Source of the DNA: Archivesica marissinica
Lineage: Eukaryota; Mollusca; Bivalvia; Venerida; Vesicomyidae
Assembly: GCA_014843695.1 (NCBI GenBank)
Contig: CM026400.1
Coordinates: 35,048,435-35,112,434 of the forward strand
Length of the DNA: 64,000 nt
Direction of reading: 5' to 3'
The notes beneath the pieces are model-generated. The model saw nothing but the letters and a program-made list of their open reading frames with translations. It was not told the DNA's origin and ran no database searches. Each line of letters begins with the position of its first letter. Within the stretch, counting starts at the first letter, position 1. Positions 41,805-56,441 of this stretch are shown piece after piece. A program made the position numbers and the translations under genes.

Positions 41805-42420
41805 GAGGTGGATATAAGAATGACCTTTGTACGTCCATCACTCCATCATTCTGTCTGTCCGAAACATTTTGTGTCTGCTCCATATGTCGTAAACCCCTTG
41901 AAGGATCAAACTTGGGTCAAATGTTCACCTCATCACACCGATGTGCAGTACTCGTTTCTAATGTGTCGGGTCAAGGTCACTATTCAAGGTCAAAGGTTTA
42001 AGTCTTACATTTTGTGTCCATTTTATGACTACTACTAAACACCTTCAAGGACTTTGATAGCACTTGTGTCAAATTTTCACCTCATTGGGCCGATGTGCAG
42101 AACCCATATTCCAAATGTGTCGGGTCAAGGTCAAAATTTAAGGTTCGAGCATTGCATTTCGTGTCTGCTTCCCATCTCGTAATTCCTTTCATCTCATAGG
42201 ACTAATATGCAGAATCCATGTTCCAAATGTGCTGGGTCAATGTGAAGGTAATTTCTTCAAGATCAGATGTTTTTCGGGTCTGCCGTATCTCCTAAACCCC
42301 TTGAACGATTTTCATCAAACTTTGGTCAAATGTTCACCAGTCAAATGTTACCCTCATCAGGATGACATGAGAACCCATATCACAAACGAGCCCACTGAAC
42401 GTCATTTGCGTGGCAGGGGA
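41805..42420. repeat. Diverged about 150-bp tandem units in intron b/c
   Basis: Four degenerate units share GTGTCTGCTCCATATCGTA-like, CCCCTTGAAGGATC, TCAAATGTTCACCTCATC and TGTCGGGTCAAGGTCA segments. It is an old tandem repeat; small frames inside are fortuitous. Confidence 0.75.
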
Positions 42421-42997
42421 TATAGCTGTCCTTCAGACTGCCTTGTTTCTTGAAAGTGTAGGAACATAGTTTAATCATCGTGTTATTTATAACAATATGC
42501 ATTATGTTTGTTCAGATCTGCTTAATTTATATTTCATGGCACTCAGTATCTTAAATCTATTGCAGAGCCCCTGGAGGATGAGGCGGACAGTGATGCTGAG
42601 GGAAATGATAGGCCAGTCACTGAAGCACCTCCAACAACTTCTTTGAATGCACCTGTTAATGGAGCACCGAATACCTCTCAGAAAGTATTTGGTAATGTGC
42701 GACCAAAAGCATCTGGCAAACGTAAAATGTGGACAGAGAACGAACATGCTGCCGCTAAAAGACAACTTGGAAAATATTTCTTTATAGAAAAATTACCAGG
42801 CAAACATGAAATAGAAGAGGCAAGGAAGAAAGAGCCTCTTCTATGCAATAGACCATGGATTCAAATAAAGAGCTTTATCAAAAATGCAAAAGTCTCAATG
42901 AAAAGGAAACAAACCAAATCTGGTCACCTGTTCTCTTAGTGATTTAGATACTGAAATTGAAAACAAAATCAACACTTCCTTACCCTAGATATACTTA

Positions 42998-43003
42998 AAT
43001 AAA
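42998..43003 (+). promoter_or_regulatory. Candidate poly(A) signal of the recombinase-like gene
   Basis: AATAAA 59 bp after the TAG of exon c, well placed. Confidence 0.55.
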
Positions 43004-43139
43004 CTTTCTTCAACGTGACATTCTCAGGTGTGTACATTGACAGAAGATAAAACTCTTGTTACGTTGTATGATACTAAGTAGGTAGAATAAAAGTGGAAGG
43101 ATTATCAAGCATTATAGATTTGTCAGTTTTGCGTTTTTA

Positions 43140-43735
43140 TGCCTCCACAATGAATTGATGCCTCACCATATAGCGTTAGGCTTTGTCCGTACTTTGTATG
43201 TCTGTCTGTCCGTATGTACGTCCATCCCGAAAACTTAACATTTAGGTACATTGCTTATAATTTCTGTTTCCTTTGACCAACCTTGACCAAATTTTGTATA
43301 TGCCTTCTACAAGTTCTTGAACATCATTGTCAAATTCAGCTACTGTTGCTGGGGTCATGGTCACAACTACTTAGCATCTACACAAAAACCTAACCACTGT
43401 GTAAATTACTTATAGTTTTTGTTTCCTTTGAGCAAAGAGCTTCATATTTTGCATATGTATTCGACAGGTAACTGTATATGATTTTATACTAAATTCACAT
43501 GCATGCTCTGCTGGGGTCAAGGTCACATACATTGGACCATACACAAAACCTTAACCCTCGAGTAAATTACTTAGAATTTCGATTCTCCACAAACAAGTGC
43601 CTCATATTTTACATATGCATGTTGCAAATGCTTGCATATCATTCTATGCCATATATGCCAGCTCCTGATGCAGCTGGTGAGGTAAAGGTTACATACTTAG
43701 TGTATGGCTACCAGCATGGACATTTCTGTTTATCG
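43140..43735. repeat. Diverged about 120-130-bp tandem units
   Basis: Degenerate units contain TTGACCAA/TTTGAGCAA, CATATTTTGCATATG, a TGCTGGGGTCAAGGTCAC-type segment and TAACC..GTAAATTACTTA. Of the same kind as 41805-42420. No gene. Confidence 0.65.
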
Positions 43736-43984
43736 TAACTTTGACCTCATGCTACAATAAAATCGTCATTAGTGAACAATTGAGTTTTGTAAGAATAATA
43801 CAAGCATTCACTCTGTTGGAGTTATACAATAAAGCTATTGCGAATATACCTGGCCAGAAAAGACTTCCAATTTTTTTTTATCCATAATTAGTTTTGAACA
43901 GAAAGTAAAAATAACTGCAAAATTTGCATGTCAGCAAAATGCTATCTTTTCTGGGAACATATGCAAGAGTTTGTTTGTCGATGC

Positions 43985-44237
43985 TGCCAATGGTTTCGAT
44001 GTTTTACTGCAGTACCGGTATCACTCCCCAGAAACATTGACATGATTACCATCAGTCATATACCGACACCAGTGCGACCGGTCCTAGCTCTACTTCGTCA
44101 TGCTGAGTGCCATGTGAAAGGGTAGCTAGCACCAATTTAGAAAGTGTTTGGTTTGACCTGGCTGGGATTTGAACCCACAACCTCCCCATCCAAAGGCGGA
44201 TGCTATACCTCTAAGCCATTGTGACTGATACGATACC
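43985..44237 (-). mobile_element. SINE family S5, copy 2
   Basis: Minus strand: CACAATGGCTTAGAGGTATA (A box), GTGGGTTCAAATCCCAGCC (B box), GGTCAAACCAAAC, and CTAGGACCGGTCGCACTGG. A good tRNA-like head. Confidence 0.8.
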
Positions 44238-44629
44238 AATATATGGTAAGCGAAATAGCAATGACCAATGGCTGCAAAGACGTCCACATATACAAACGGT
44301 AATCAAATGAAACTTCGGGAAGTCGTATACAATATCAAACAAAGAATATAAAGCACGCTAAGTAGTTCGACCCCGTGAATGGTAATTTTATAAGTACAAC
44401 GGATAAAAAATGCCGTCCAGTGGCGAAAACATGGTTTGCCTAGTATATTCCTAGTATATTTCGAGAATATACGAGTATGTGCATGAAACAAATACTACCA
44501 TAGATACATTTGCTAAAATTGTTAACGATTCCCTGCCAACTCTGTATTTATTGACTGTTAATTCTTCTTTTACCAAACGCTTAAAATAAGATATCTACCT
44601 TTTGATAAATACAGCAGTTTGACATGCAG
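44238..44629. other. No gene recognised
   Basis: AT-rich. The 62-codon minus frame at 44303-44491 is unsupported. Confidence 0.4.
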
Positions 44630-44740
44630 GCAGTCCTCACCTTATCGAGCATCGTTGAATTTGTGTAAAATATGCAAATGATGGTCCTCACTTATCGAGT
44701 TTGGTTGAATTTGTGTAAAATATGCAAATGATGGTCCTCG
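44630..44740. repeat. About 50-bp direct duplication
   Basis: TTGAATTTGTGTAAAATATG and CAAATGATGGTCCTC occur twice, preceded by CTTATCGAG each time. Confidence 0.9.
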
Positions 44741-44933
44741 GATTGATGTCCTCCGAATGATATGAATTATTGAAATACCATTAACTTCATTTTCACCCTT
44801 GCCGGTGCTTTCAAACGAAATTTAAACACAAAAGCTGTATATATAATACATTTTCATTATTGCATTTGATTGTGAGGTAAAATATCATAGATTTAAGGAT
44901 AACGCTGGTTAAAATCATGGACCTCAGAACGTA

Positions 44934-44936
44934 GTG

Positions 44937-45016
<80 letters not shown>
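44934..45016. repeat. TG then CGTG microsatellite
   Basis: A run of about 8 TG dinucleotides passes into about 17 GCGT tetranucleotides. Alternating purine-pyrimidine sequence of this kind can form Z-DNA. Confidence 0.97.
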
Positions 45017-45289
45017 AATACTGTTGAATTGATGCACATTCTTGAGTTAACCGTGAGTTTTATCTATCAGAAGTAAATGATTTGAGGAGTATAATATGTA
45101 ACTGGTAATGTATTTATTAATTAATAGTTACGATGTTGAATGTGACAATTGGTTGTTGACGTTACTTTATTACACGTGACATAATCTTTTTCTATAACCT
45201 GTTTTTGTGGGTGATTACTTAAAATTGTGTGTTGTTTTCTGTGTTTGTATTTAACTTGAGAATAGATGGTGACACTATTAATTGTGTGT

Positions 45290-45580
45290 CTCTTGACTCG
45301 AGGCTGATAACTGATTTTTTAAAAACAGTTCTTAACTGTGCATCAGCGCTTTTTTCCATTTCAAAATTTCTGGTTTTAATAAGTATTTAATTATCAATTA
45401 GCGACTGTTCCTCGGTTTTAATATATACATATAATAATATGTCAGTAGACTGTGATAGTTTGATTATCTGTGATTAGATTAGTCTCTTATAATTATTTTA
45501 TAATGAATGGTGTTGTACTTTGCCACGATAATGTGTTGTGTATATTTTATGTATTGTACAACGATGAGACCAAAATACAT
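45290..45580 (+). repeat. Dispersed repeat R4, copy 3 (uninterrupted)
   Basis: GCTGATAACTGATTTTTTAA, GTAGACTGTGATAGTTTGAT, GTCTCTTATAATTATT and GGTGTTGTACTTTGCCACGA blocks in order. It serves as the empty-site reference for the SINE at 36722-36961. Confidence 0.8.
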
Positions 45581-45767
45581 AATAAATCCTACTATTTTAT
45601 AAGAGGTCGCATAATTTATAGCCATGTACTATCCGAAATTTGTATAGTTCCGTCAAATCAGCGGGAGCTTCAAATAAACTGGATAGAGCTTGTATTGCAT
45701 TGGTCCAATAATAATGTTTTCTTCATAAGTACAGATTAGAAAAGAAATTAAAATGGCATTGTTAACC

Positions 45768-45950
45768 CTTTCAACACCAAGTAACTGACATGGACTGGTC
45801 CATGATATTCTTAGACCAATAACTTAATAAGAAAATTAAATTTGAATAAGTTCATTTATCATCAAAGTGGGCAATTGTGACTAAAAATAGTAATGTATTG
45901 GTAAAAAGCCTTTTTGTAAGCCTATTTAGATGTATGTTGTGTTGAAAGGG
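45768..45950. repeat. Dispersed repeat R5, copy 2
   Basis: Matches 28680-28930 without the hairpin segment. It lies just 3' of alpha-tubulin gene C, as the other lies in gene B intron 2. Confidence 0.8.
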
Positions 45951-45986
45951 ATAAATACATAACATTCAGGATAGCACACTGGATCA

Positions 45987-45992
45987 TTTATT
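45987..45992 (-). promoter_or_regulatory. Candidate poly(A) signal of gene C
   Basis: AATAAA on the minus strand 70 bp after the gene C stop codon. Confidence 0.45.
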
Positions 45993-46064
45993 AACATCTC
46001 ATTATCTGATCTTTAACAGTAATTGTTTTGATGTTCATTTAGTCTGAATATATGTAGGCACTTA

Positions 46065-47042
<978 letters not shown>

Positions 47043-47139
47043 TTACCGGTAATGAGTTGTTCTGGATGGAACAACTGGCGGTAGGTGCCGGTACGAACCT
47101 CATCTGTAATAGTAATAATCAAGTCAAGTCAAAGTTTTT

Positions 47140-47290
47140 ATTGGCATGTACATGTCCATCGCCAAGAAACATGATTGGCGGTTACATACACAGTTACAGA
47201 GAAGCATGATATAAGTAAGTAAGTAAGTTTTTATTAAAGTGACATATGCAAACATAAACATTCAATACAAAATATTTACACAACTTTAAG
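47140..47290 (-). repeat. Retroelement 3'-end fragments in intron 2 of gene C
   Basis: CAAGTCAAGTCAAAGTTTTT with TTGGCATGTACATG, followed by a short AAGT repeat and TTTTTATTAAAGTGACATA. These resemble 3' tails of retroelements on the minus strand. A similar CAGGTCAAGTCAAAACAC occurs near 55766. Confidence 0.5.
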
Positions 47291-47750
47291 ATGCACCCGG
47301 CCTGATGGGCCTATTTGTCACCTAATGCCTGCATAACAATATAAATGAAAGCAAGACATTACCAAAATGTCAGCACATGAATAAGATTCATCACATTGAA
47401 CATAAACGACTGTCAGACTGTTCTCGTGAGTAGTTTTAATATATATATACCAGTATATATATATATATAAGCATAGCAATAACATTTACGAAATATATTG
47501 TTGTTTAAAGCAGCTATTTCGTATGAAATGAAATATATTTGAAAAATTCAAATTTTACGTGTGTAGCAATGCTGCTACACATTCTTAAATTTTAATTTGT
47601 ATAATTATGTTCAATTAGTAAACAGTGTATTTGCGATAAAACGAAACTCGAAACCGAAAGTAGGACTTTCCGAGTATGTCGGTCACGCGCACTTGTTTAC
47701 AATCGGACCCTGATTTACATTCGGAATGCATCGCATATCTACATTATAAT
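47291..47750 (-). other. Intron 2 of gene C, AT-rich part
   Basis: Short AT dinucleotide run near 47440-47470, otherwise nothing recognised. Confidence 0.4.
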
Positions 47751-47751
47751 A

Positions 47752-47928
47752 TAGAAGAGGACATAGAAAACGCACACCTACATTATATTAGTATTATTAG
47801 AAAACGAAATACGAAGGATTCCATCAAATATATATCTTTATTACAAAAACACAAAAGGAACAACTAAAAATAATCCAACTATGTATTTATATAGTTATTG
47901 TTTTTTTCATGTAAAAACACACTTTTCC

Positions 47929-47955
<27 letters not shown>
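47752..47955. mobile_element. MITE related to 17176-17403, source of the adjacent array
   Basis: The left end (AGAAGAGGACATAGAAAACG) and interior (ACGAAATACGAAGGATT, CTATGTATTTATATA, TTTTTCATGTAAAA) match the solitary MITE. Its right end is the first unit of the tandem array that follows. Confidence 0.85.
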
Positions 47956-50225
<2,270 letters not shown>

Positions 50226-50547
50226 CTAGAAGTTAGATTTAAATAAAGAGCGTTTTTGACAACGTGCTTTGCATATGCATTTTCACACGGATGATTAGGA
50301 ATCCTCAATCAAGACTGAAAAGAGATATCTACAATGTACTTTTGAGATACATGTTCAGGTTAAAAATTAAACAAACAATCAAGAACAGTGCGTTATTATT
50401 GTTTGATGTGTCTGGTACAGTGATATAGAACTATATTCTGTATATAAAACATAATTTGGGGATACCCGCGTCAATGCCCGTTGATAGCACTTTCCAGTTT
50501 GGTGTTGTTGTACAGATACGTGTGTCAGCTGTATTATCGTTTGGGTA
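50226..50547 (-). other. Expected intron 1 of gene C
   Basis: AT-rich. I see no clear ATG|GT first exon on the minus strand here or up to about 51.4 kb. Confidence 0.4.
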
Positions 50548-50690
50548 AACGTTGAGTGTTTGTATTTTTTCGATTAAGTGTCGCACCACACAGCATAAGG
50601 TCATATGATGAACCACCGACCTTCCACACGCGGGATAGCTTCCTCACATGAATAACTGGACTCCCTCAGTGGGATTCCAAACTGATATGT
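50548..50690 (-). mobile_element. SINE family S6, shortened copy
   Basis: TGTCGCACCACACAGCATAA, CCACCGACCTTCCACACG, GGGATAGCTTCCTCACATG and CCCTCAGTGGGATTCC, the same order as 30828-31080. Confidence 0.8.
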
Positions 50691-50763
50691 ATTTATAAAG
50701 AATTCAGTTCTATGCCGCACGTATACATGTCATATTTAATATCCCATTAATATCCCACCTTTC

Positions 50764-50964
50764 AGGTACGAAAGGTCCGGAGTTCGAGCCCCACTGGAGC
50801 CGTTACGATTGTGTCCTTAGTAAGGCATTTAAATTCCACGTTGCCTCTTCTCTCTCCCTCGTGGCGATGGATTCCATCAGGAATGAGGTCTCGAGAGTGA
50901 TTTATATAAGTTGAAATAACTTGTTTCGCAATCGAGCTAAAATAAATGTGTATAAACTTATATC
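50764..50964 (+). mobile_element. SINE family S2
   Basis: B box GGAGTTCGAGCCCCACTGG, TAAGGCATTTAAATTCCACG, GCGATGGATTCCATCAGG, tail CGCAATCGAGCTAAAATAAA. A-box end truncated. Confidence 0.88.
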
Positions 50965-51469
50965 CCATAAGTTCGCAATACCCACAATGCGTTAGTACAG
51001 CGTCGATCCTATTGAACAGTTGTAATTTAATATAGCATATTAGTCAGGAATGTGGAAACGTCAATAGTTATTCAATACGACACTTTAAGGAATGCAGAAT
51101 CGTCAAGTTGGTCGGGAGAGAAGAGAAGAATATCCATATTCACTGAATGTACATTTTAAACGTATAGTATAACACGTTACAGTATTCAACCTTCAGGTTT
51201 GGCAATTGATGACGTGGCACATCATAGCAACTGTACAAACTAACCAATTTAAATATACAACAATGTATCTAGAAAAGGGGGATCACTGCCGAATGATTTG
51301 GATCACTGCCGAATGATTTAGACAATTATTAAAACTATTTTGAAAAAAAAACCTTTTTATTTGCGAACCTTGCAATAAAGTCATATTCGTGTTCAACATG
51401 ACTGGCTCTCAAGTTCTATATGGGTTGTGATCACATAATAATGATTGTATTCGTTAAAAATCCAGTTAA
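50965..51469. other. No gene recognised
   Basis: AT-rich. A short direct repeat of GATCACTGCCGAATGATTT occurs near 51280-51320. Confidence 0.4.
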
Positions 51470-51967
51470 AGCGACACTACATCAGGGAACACGCAAAAGT
51501 CTGCAGAATGTAATTTGCTATTATATGATATAAATTTTTCCCAAATATTTGCCTCAACAACTGAGTATTTCAACAAATAAACAAACGTCGTATACGCGGT
51601 TTGTTGACATAACAAAATAATGTAAATATGGTCGACATTCATGCATAATACAAAGCGTTTATCCTGAATAACACGAGTTATGCTACATATTTACCGTGAT
51701 ATCTCACATGTGTGCCTATGCATATTTATTTGTAGACTAGTCTTAATTAAATTATCTCTAATCGAAAGTATCACGTGTTTAGTATTGACTTCATTGACAA
51801 CAAACGTCAATTCAAGAGCCTGCATGACCGTATTATGAAAGTGTGTATACCACAAATTCACTGTTAAATTGATTCAATGTTCGATGTATTCAGAATAATT
51901 TGTAGTAGCAATGCATTTATAAGTGAAAAAAATGCATTTTATTTGCTTTTTGCGGTGTAATGTCGAT
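51470..51967. mobile_element. TTAA-flanked MITE, third copy
   Basis: Starts AGCGACACTACATC after TTAA (51466-51469) and ends GTGTAATGTCGAT before TTAA (51968-51971). The interior matches 13908-14421 with more substitutions, so it is an older copy. Confidence 0.87.
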
Positions 51968-51971
51968 TTAA

Positions 51972-52315
51972 GTAAGTTTTTAAACCGTCTTTTCCAATCT
52001 TTCCAGTTTCACTTTCGTTATAGAAAATGGTTCATAGACGAAATAACAGAAACCGAAAAGTCTAATAGACTAATAGACAGCCTTCCGAAATTGATCGGAT
52101 GTGATGGGCCTCATATGTGCAGGCCATTGTGTGGAGGTAAGCGAGACAATAGTATTCGGCATCCGCATCGGTTATAATGTCAAATGGTAGGACATGAGTA
52201 GGGCTGTATATAATGGTGTCCGATAACTTGTAGCCCCAACCCATTTGCTTTTTCAGATATAACCGTAGACAGCAATACTAATGAATCCTGATTTAATTTC
52301 CACGTATTGTATGTA
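51972..52315. other. No confirmed gene
   Basis: A frame ending at 52177 is bounded by a TTTCCAG and a GGTAAG and could be mistaken for an exon. No domain was recognised. Confidence 0.35.
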
Positions 52316-52500
52316 CAGTCTACATCGGTTATGTCGAATTATCGGGTTATCTCGAAGTCGGATCAAAGTCCCGTTTCAGACACTTATCATTGTACATATA
52401 ACTGGCTCCGTTTATATCGAATTTAGCTAAGATAAAATTCGGTTATGTCGAAGTATTTTGTTCGATCCTACGGAATTCGACATAACGGATGTAGACGGTA
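52316..52500. mobile_element. Short MITE with Tigger-like inverted ends
   Basis: The left end CAGTCTACATCGGTTATGTC and the right end, reversed, CCGTCTACATCCGTTATGTC are inverted repeats. The CAGT...CGGTTAT pattern resembles pogo/Tigger elements. About 185 bp, non-coding. Confidence 0.65.
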
Positions 52501-52529
52501 AATTCATTTAATTAAGAAATAATAAATAT

Positions 52530-53155
52530 CAACCGTGGTATATCGCAGAATAACCCGAGTTTGAAGTTCTTATGCGTAGAAATATATCACGAAGGCCGAA
52601 GGCCTGAGTGATATATTTCTACGCATAAGAACGACAAACGAGGGTTATTCTGCGATATACCACGGTTGATACTTATTATTTCGATTCTAACACGACTTAC
52701 TTCTAATAATTTTAAAGGAGTATTTTCTTCAAACGCCGCTGCATTTGGCTTTCGAAATTTCCTCCCGCGTAAAGGGGTGATGACGTTATTTTTTATAGAA
52801 AATATCAATCTAGTGCATAAATGAACAAAAGTTGTAACTGAACAATAATTTTATTTATTTTTTCAAATAAAACTGTACAGAATAGTAACTGAAACGTTAC
52901 TTAACAGAAAAACAAGATGGACAAGAGATTATCTGATTCTAAAAATAGCTCACTTCCGTGAATTCCAACGGTATTTTTTACAAACATCGCGTGACTTTCA
53001 TTCATAAACTTTACGCGCATTGTATAAATGACGTAGCCAAAACACGGTGCGCGTGCAGCATAGTTCAAGGTAGGTATATTGCAGAATAACCCGAGATTGG
53101 TTTTACTCTAGACGTATGTATGTTATTAGCTGGGTCGTGTTAGAATTCAACTTAA
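52530..53155 (+). mobile_element. Foldback element, left member of an inverted pair
   Basis: Begins with a tight hairpin (52530-52680): arms of about 70 bp containing CAACCGTGGTATATCGCAGA and TATGCGTAGAAATATATCAC with their complements, centre near GAAGGCCGAAGGCC. Then comes a unique part (CCTCCCGCGTAAAGGGGTGA, CACGGTGCGCGTGCA) ending at GCTGGGTCGTGTTAGAAT. The same sequence returns inverted at 54516-55112. No coding region recognised. Confidence 0.87.
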
Positions 53156-53340
53156 TGCATAGACATGTATAGTTATTATTATGTTTTGTCATTATTTGTC
53201 CCGCCGTTGGATCAGCTGTATGTTTGCTCTTGCATGTTTGTATATAATAATAATAATAATAAAGACTTTATTTAACGAGAGAACTTCTTTGAACAATTTG
53301 AGTCAATCTACCATGAGGCCCTCCACAATTAAAACATGTG

Positions 53341-53624
53341 CGTGCGTGCGTTTATTTATCGTCGCTACGGGTTGCCCATATGAGCGACGCCTCCTGAAGC
53401 GATTAGTCAGTTTAGAGTTTCGGAGGAGAGTGCAATGATACATACAGAGACCCATTCCGGAGCCTCCTGGTTCTTTTACGTGCACCGTGTAACGCACAGA
53501 CACGATACCTCGGTTTAAAGTCCCATCTGAAAGACTGTTAATTTTATTATGGTCAGGCGGGGGATCGAACCTGCGATCCCTGGATGACCAGTCCAACGTG
53601 TTAACAACTTGACTACAGATCCGT
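53341..53624 (-). mobile_element. SINE family S1, full length
   Basis: Tail TTTATTTATCGTCGCTACGG, CATATGAGCGACGCCTCCTG, GGGGGATCGAACCTGCGATC (B box on the minus strand), and a head ending CTGATCCGT-like at the right. Inserted between the two arms of the 52.5/55.1 kb inverted pair. Confidence 0.9.
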
Positions 53625-53794
53625 CAGCGTTATGAGGATGATAGTGTTGATATATGAAGGACTACCGGATATGATGAAAAACGTGTGAAGATCCCGAGTT
53701 TATGGACCATCGGGTATGCCGACTAGTGTGGCGATCACGAGGTTAGTCCTTGACCAACATATATGGTATCCAGATCAACAACAATGCGCTCACT

Positions 53795-54006
53795 TCCCAC
53801 CAATGCAACCCGGGTTCATTTCTCGGACTGGGAAGTATGTGAGATAGTACGGTGGTCGCCATATGAGACAGGTGGGTTTTCTCCGTGTACTCCGGTTTCC
53901 TCCCACACAAATGACCACATAAACGCTTTCATCCGCGCCAACCAGAGTTATTAATATAAGTTGTTAGAACTTGCTTCGCAATCGTTGTAAAATAAATAAA
54001 GTTTGG
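53795..54006 (+). mobile_element. SINE family S3
   Basis: CAATGCAACCCGGGTTC (B box), GACAGGTGGGTTTTCTCCG, CCGGTTTCCTCCCACACAAA, and the tail CTTGCTTCGCAATCGTTG. A-box end missing. Confidence 0.87.
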
Positions 54007-54515
54007 AAAGAAAATACAATGCGTTCCAAATGAAGAGCTTAGAGATTTAAAAGATTGGTAGCAATTTGAACGAAATACATACTAACCATTATGCAGAAAT
54101 TCAGCAAGCACTTTTCCACTAAACGTTATGGTATCGGGGAGATTTAGTAGTGTGGCTTGTAGCTAGCTAAATATCGATGTTTTATAAACGCCCGTTGTCA
54201 CGACATGGTCTGTGAAGTATACAGCTCGCCAAAGGTTGCGTTATATATATAGTCACATTTGTAAGCCCGAAACGGTGGCCATTAAAAGGGGTAGTCGACC
54301 TCTTGCCTTCTGCGTGGGTGTGACCGACTGCTAGGTTTGGAAATACCTACATTCCAAATGAACCATACTTGGCATACCACACACATGCATACTGATACTG
54401 TTGATATCTTGCCGACTCAAAATAAAATTGATCTTATCGTATGCATTCGAATTCTCATATGTGTGGAATAATGTCATTATGTGTACAACGCTCAAGATAA
54501 AGGTGATACATTATA
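54007..54515. other. No gene recognised
   Basis: Spacer between an S3 SINE and the right member of the inverted pair. Confidence 0.4.
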
Positions 54516-55112
54516 TTCAATTCTAACACGACCCAGCTAATAACATACATACGTCTAGAGTAAAACCAATCTAGGGTTATTCTGCAATATACCTACCTTG
54601 AACTATGTTGCACGCGCACCGTGTTTTGGCTACGTCATTTATACAATGCGTGTACAGTTTTATGAATGAAAGTCACGCGATGTTTGTAAAAAATACCTTT
54701 GGAATTCACGGAAGTGAGCTATTTTTAGAATCAGATAATCTCTTGTCCATCTTGTTTTTCTGCTAAGTAATGTTTCAGTTACTATTCTGTACAGTTTTAT
54801 TTGACAAAATAAATAAAATTATTGATCAGTTACAACTTTTGTTCATTTATGCACTAGATTGATATTTTCTATAAAAAATTACGTCATCACCCCTTTACGC
54901 GGGAGGAAATTTCGAAAGCCAAATGCAGCGGCGTTTGAAGAAAATACTCCTTTAAAATTATTAGAAGTAAGTCGTGTTAGAATCGAAATAATAAGTATCA
55001 ACCGTGGTATATCGCAGAATAACCTTCGGCCTTCGTGATATATTTCTACGCATAAGAACTCCAAACTCTGGTTATTCTGCCATATACCACGGTTGATACT
55101 TATTATTTCTTA
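54516..55112 (-). mobile_element. Foldback element, right member of the inverted pair
   Basis: Reverse complement of 52530-53155 with modest divergence. It starts ATTCTAACACGACCCAGC (from 54525) and ends at the hairpin CCGTGGTATATCGCAGAATA...ACCACGGTTGATACTTATT. The hairpin lost the middle CCCGAGTTTGAAG part and carries CTTCGGCCTTCGTGAT instead. A 61-codon minus frame inside is not supported. Confidence 0.87.
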
Positions 55113-56440
55113 ATTATATTAATACGTTTTATGTAAATTATGTTCTAATTATCCATCTCTGTCAATACTTAAATTCCAATAACCATTAAAGTATATATAT
55201 GTTAACATAATACATAGTACCCGTGTGACGTCATCATTCCTACTGTGGCTGCCATTTTGAATGGCAAAGTTGATCAGATATTATACATGTATATAATATA
55301 TAATAGCGATATTTTGTTTTCTTCATAAAATATTTATTTTTCATCCCATCACCATGGTTCGTTCATAAATTGTTGGAAAGCTCTCAATGGACATATTTTT
55401 GTATCATTTCACAAATTTTGTATCAATAACGAATACATAATAATATACCTGTATATTAATATTTAACTGTGAACATAGACTTTCAAAAATAGGTGCAAGT
55501 TAAGTTCTTGTAATTTATAATACATACATCATTGTTAAAAAATAAATTAATATTTAAAAAGTACATTTCAATACCTTTAAAATCATACCAAATTTTATAT
55601 TAAGAAACCAAAATTGATAAAGTTATTGCAATTAAAGAATTACTAGTAAAATCATGAAATTGCCGTTAATAAAACTTGCCAGTCAAAATGGCTGCCAAGA
55701 TATGATGTAAGGGGGAAATCAAATGTAATACAGTTCAACAATACAGAGCACCTCCGATTCAAGTCAGGTCAAGTCAAAACACATTTTATTCTCTCATTTC
55801 ACATGCATACATGAAATAATGAGGCTTACGATAACAAATATTTACGAGGCTTGAATAACATGAACAGAACAGAACAGAAATGTTATTAAGACTTGTACAT
55901 GGTACATCGTCAAATACATATATACAAATTATATGTTGCAAACACTAAACATTATAGTACTATTATTGTTGATATAGATAATTATTCGATTTTCAGGTGC
56001 AATAATAGTAGGGGAGATCGTGAAATGAACATTTGTCTTTCTTTTCATTGGTACAAGAACTTTAAAGAAGTGTGGATCCACGGAGAGTCAAGCATTTTTA
56101 TTTTGTCAATGGCGTTAATTAGACATATTTAGTATCTAAGTATTAAATGGTAACGTATCAAAGGTGGTGATGCACACTTTTAATTATAGATTCAAGAACA
56201 CTTATCAAAATTCTAGTGTCTACGATTTCATTCTGATTTCATATTTATTCGTTTACCAAAGTACTTTAAACTGCTATGGATGGTCACCTGTGTTTGTTTT
56301 ACAACTAGTTTACAACTACTATGGTGTACATTACAAACATGTTTGACAGTGCAACGCAACTTAAATATCAAATAGTATGTATATTGTATAAAACACAATC
56401 GTCAACAGTAGAGTTCATTGATATATTGAATTGAATTGCT
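55113..56440. other. AT-rich DNA, no gene recognised
   Basis: Frames at 55893-56132 and 56164-56346 have no domain. A retroelement tail-like stretch (CAGGTCAAGTCAAAACAC) occurs near 55766. Confidence 0.4.
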
Positions 56441-56441
56441 G

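Larger units (their letters stand above)
39751..42939 (+). pseudogene. Tyrosine-recombinase-fold gene, 5' end in gap, frame broken at the exon a/b junction
   Basis: Exon a (39751-40904) is open from the gap edge: RFREIILNRM, a helical middle, then a recombinase-like core with an Arg in NKKRAGEAERL (box I), FRKH (the Arg-X-His of box II; the preceding His of HxxR is Ser/Thr) and FLGHDIRIHREFY (His and the candidate nucleophile Tyr). Exon b (41651-41747) reads VAKVSKLLMELERG. Exon c (42566-42939) has an acidic Thr/Pro-rich linker and a Myb/SANT-like end (KRKMWTENEHAAAKRQLGKY, CNRPWIQIKSF) before TAG. Introns are GT-AG. Joined at GTTAGT, exon a meets exon b out of frame and stops at once; reading ACA ATG CAG before the donor would fit. 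I infer a 7-nt loss or another +/-1 shift. Similar uncharacterised multi-exon proteins are common in fish and mollusc genomes and are probably transposon-derived. Function unknown. Confidence 0.7.

Noticed and set aside
51923..52177. Possible exon between TTTCCAG and GGTAAG
   Set aside because: No recognisable domain, no neighbouring exon found, and its first part overlaps the TTAA MITE end.
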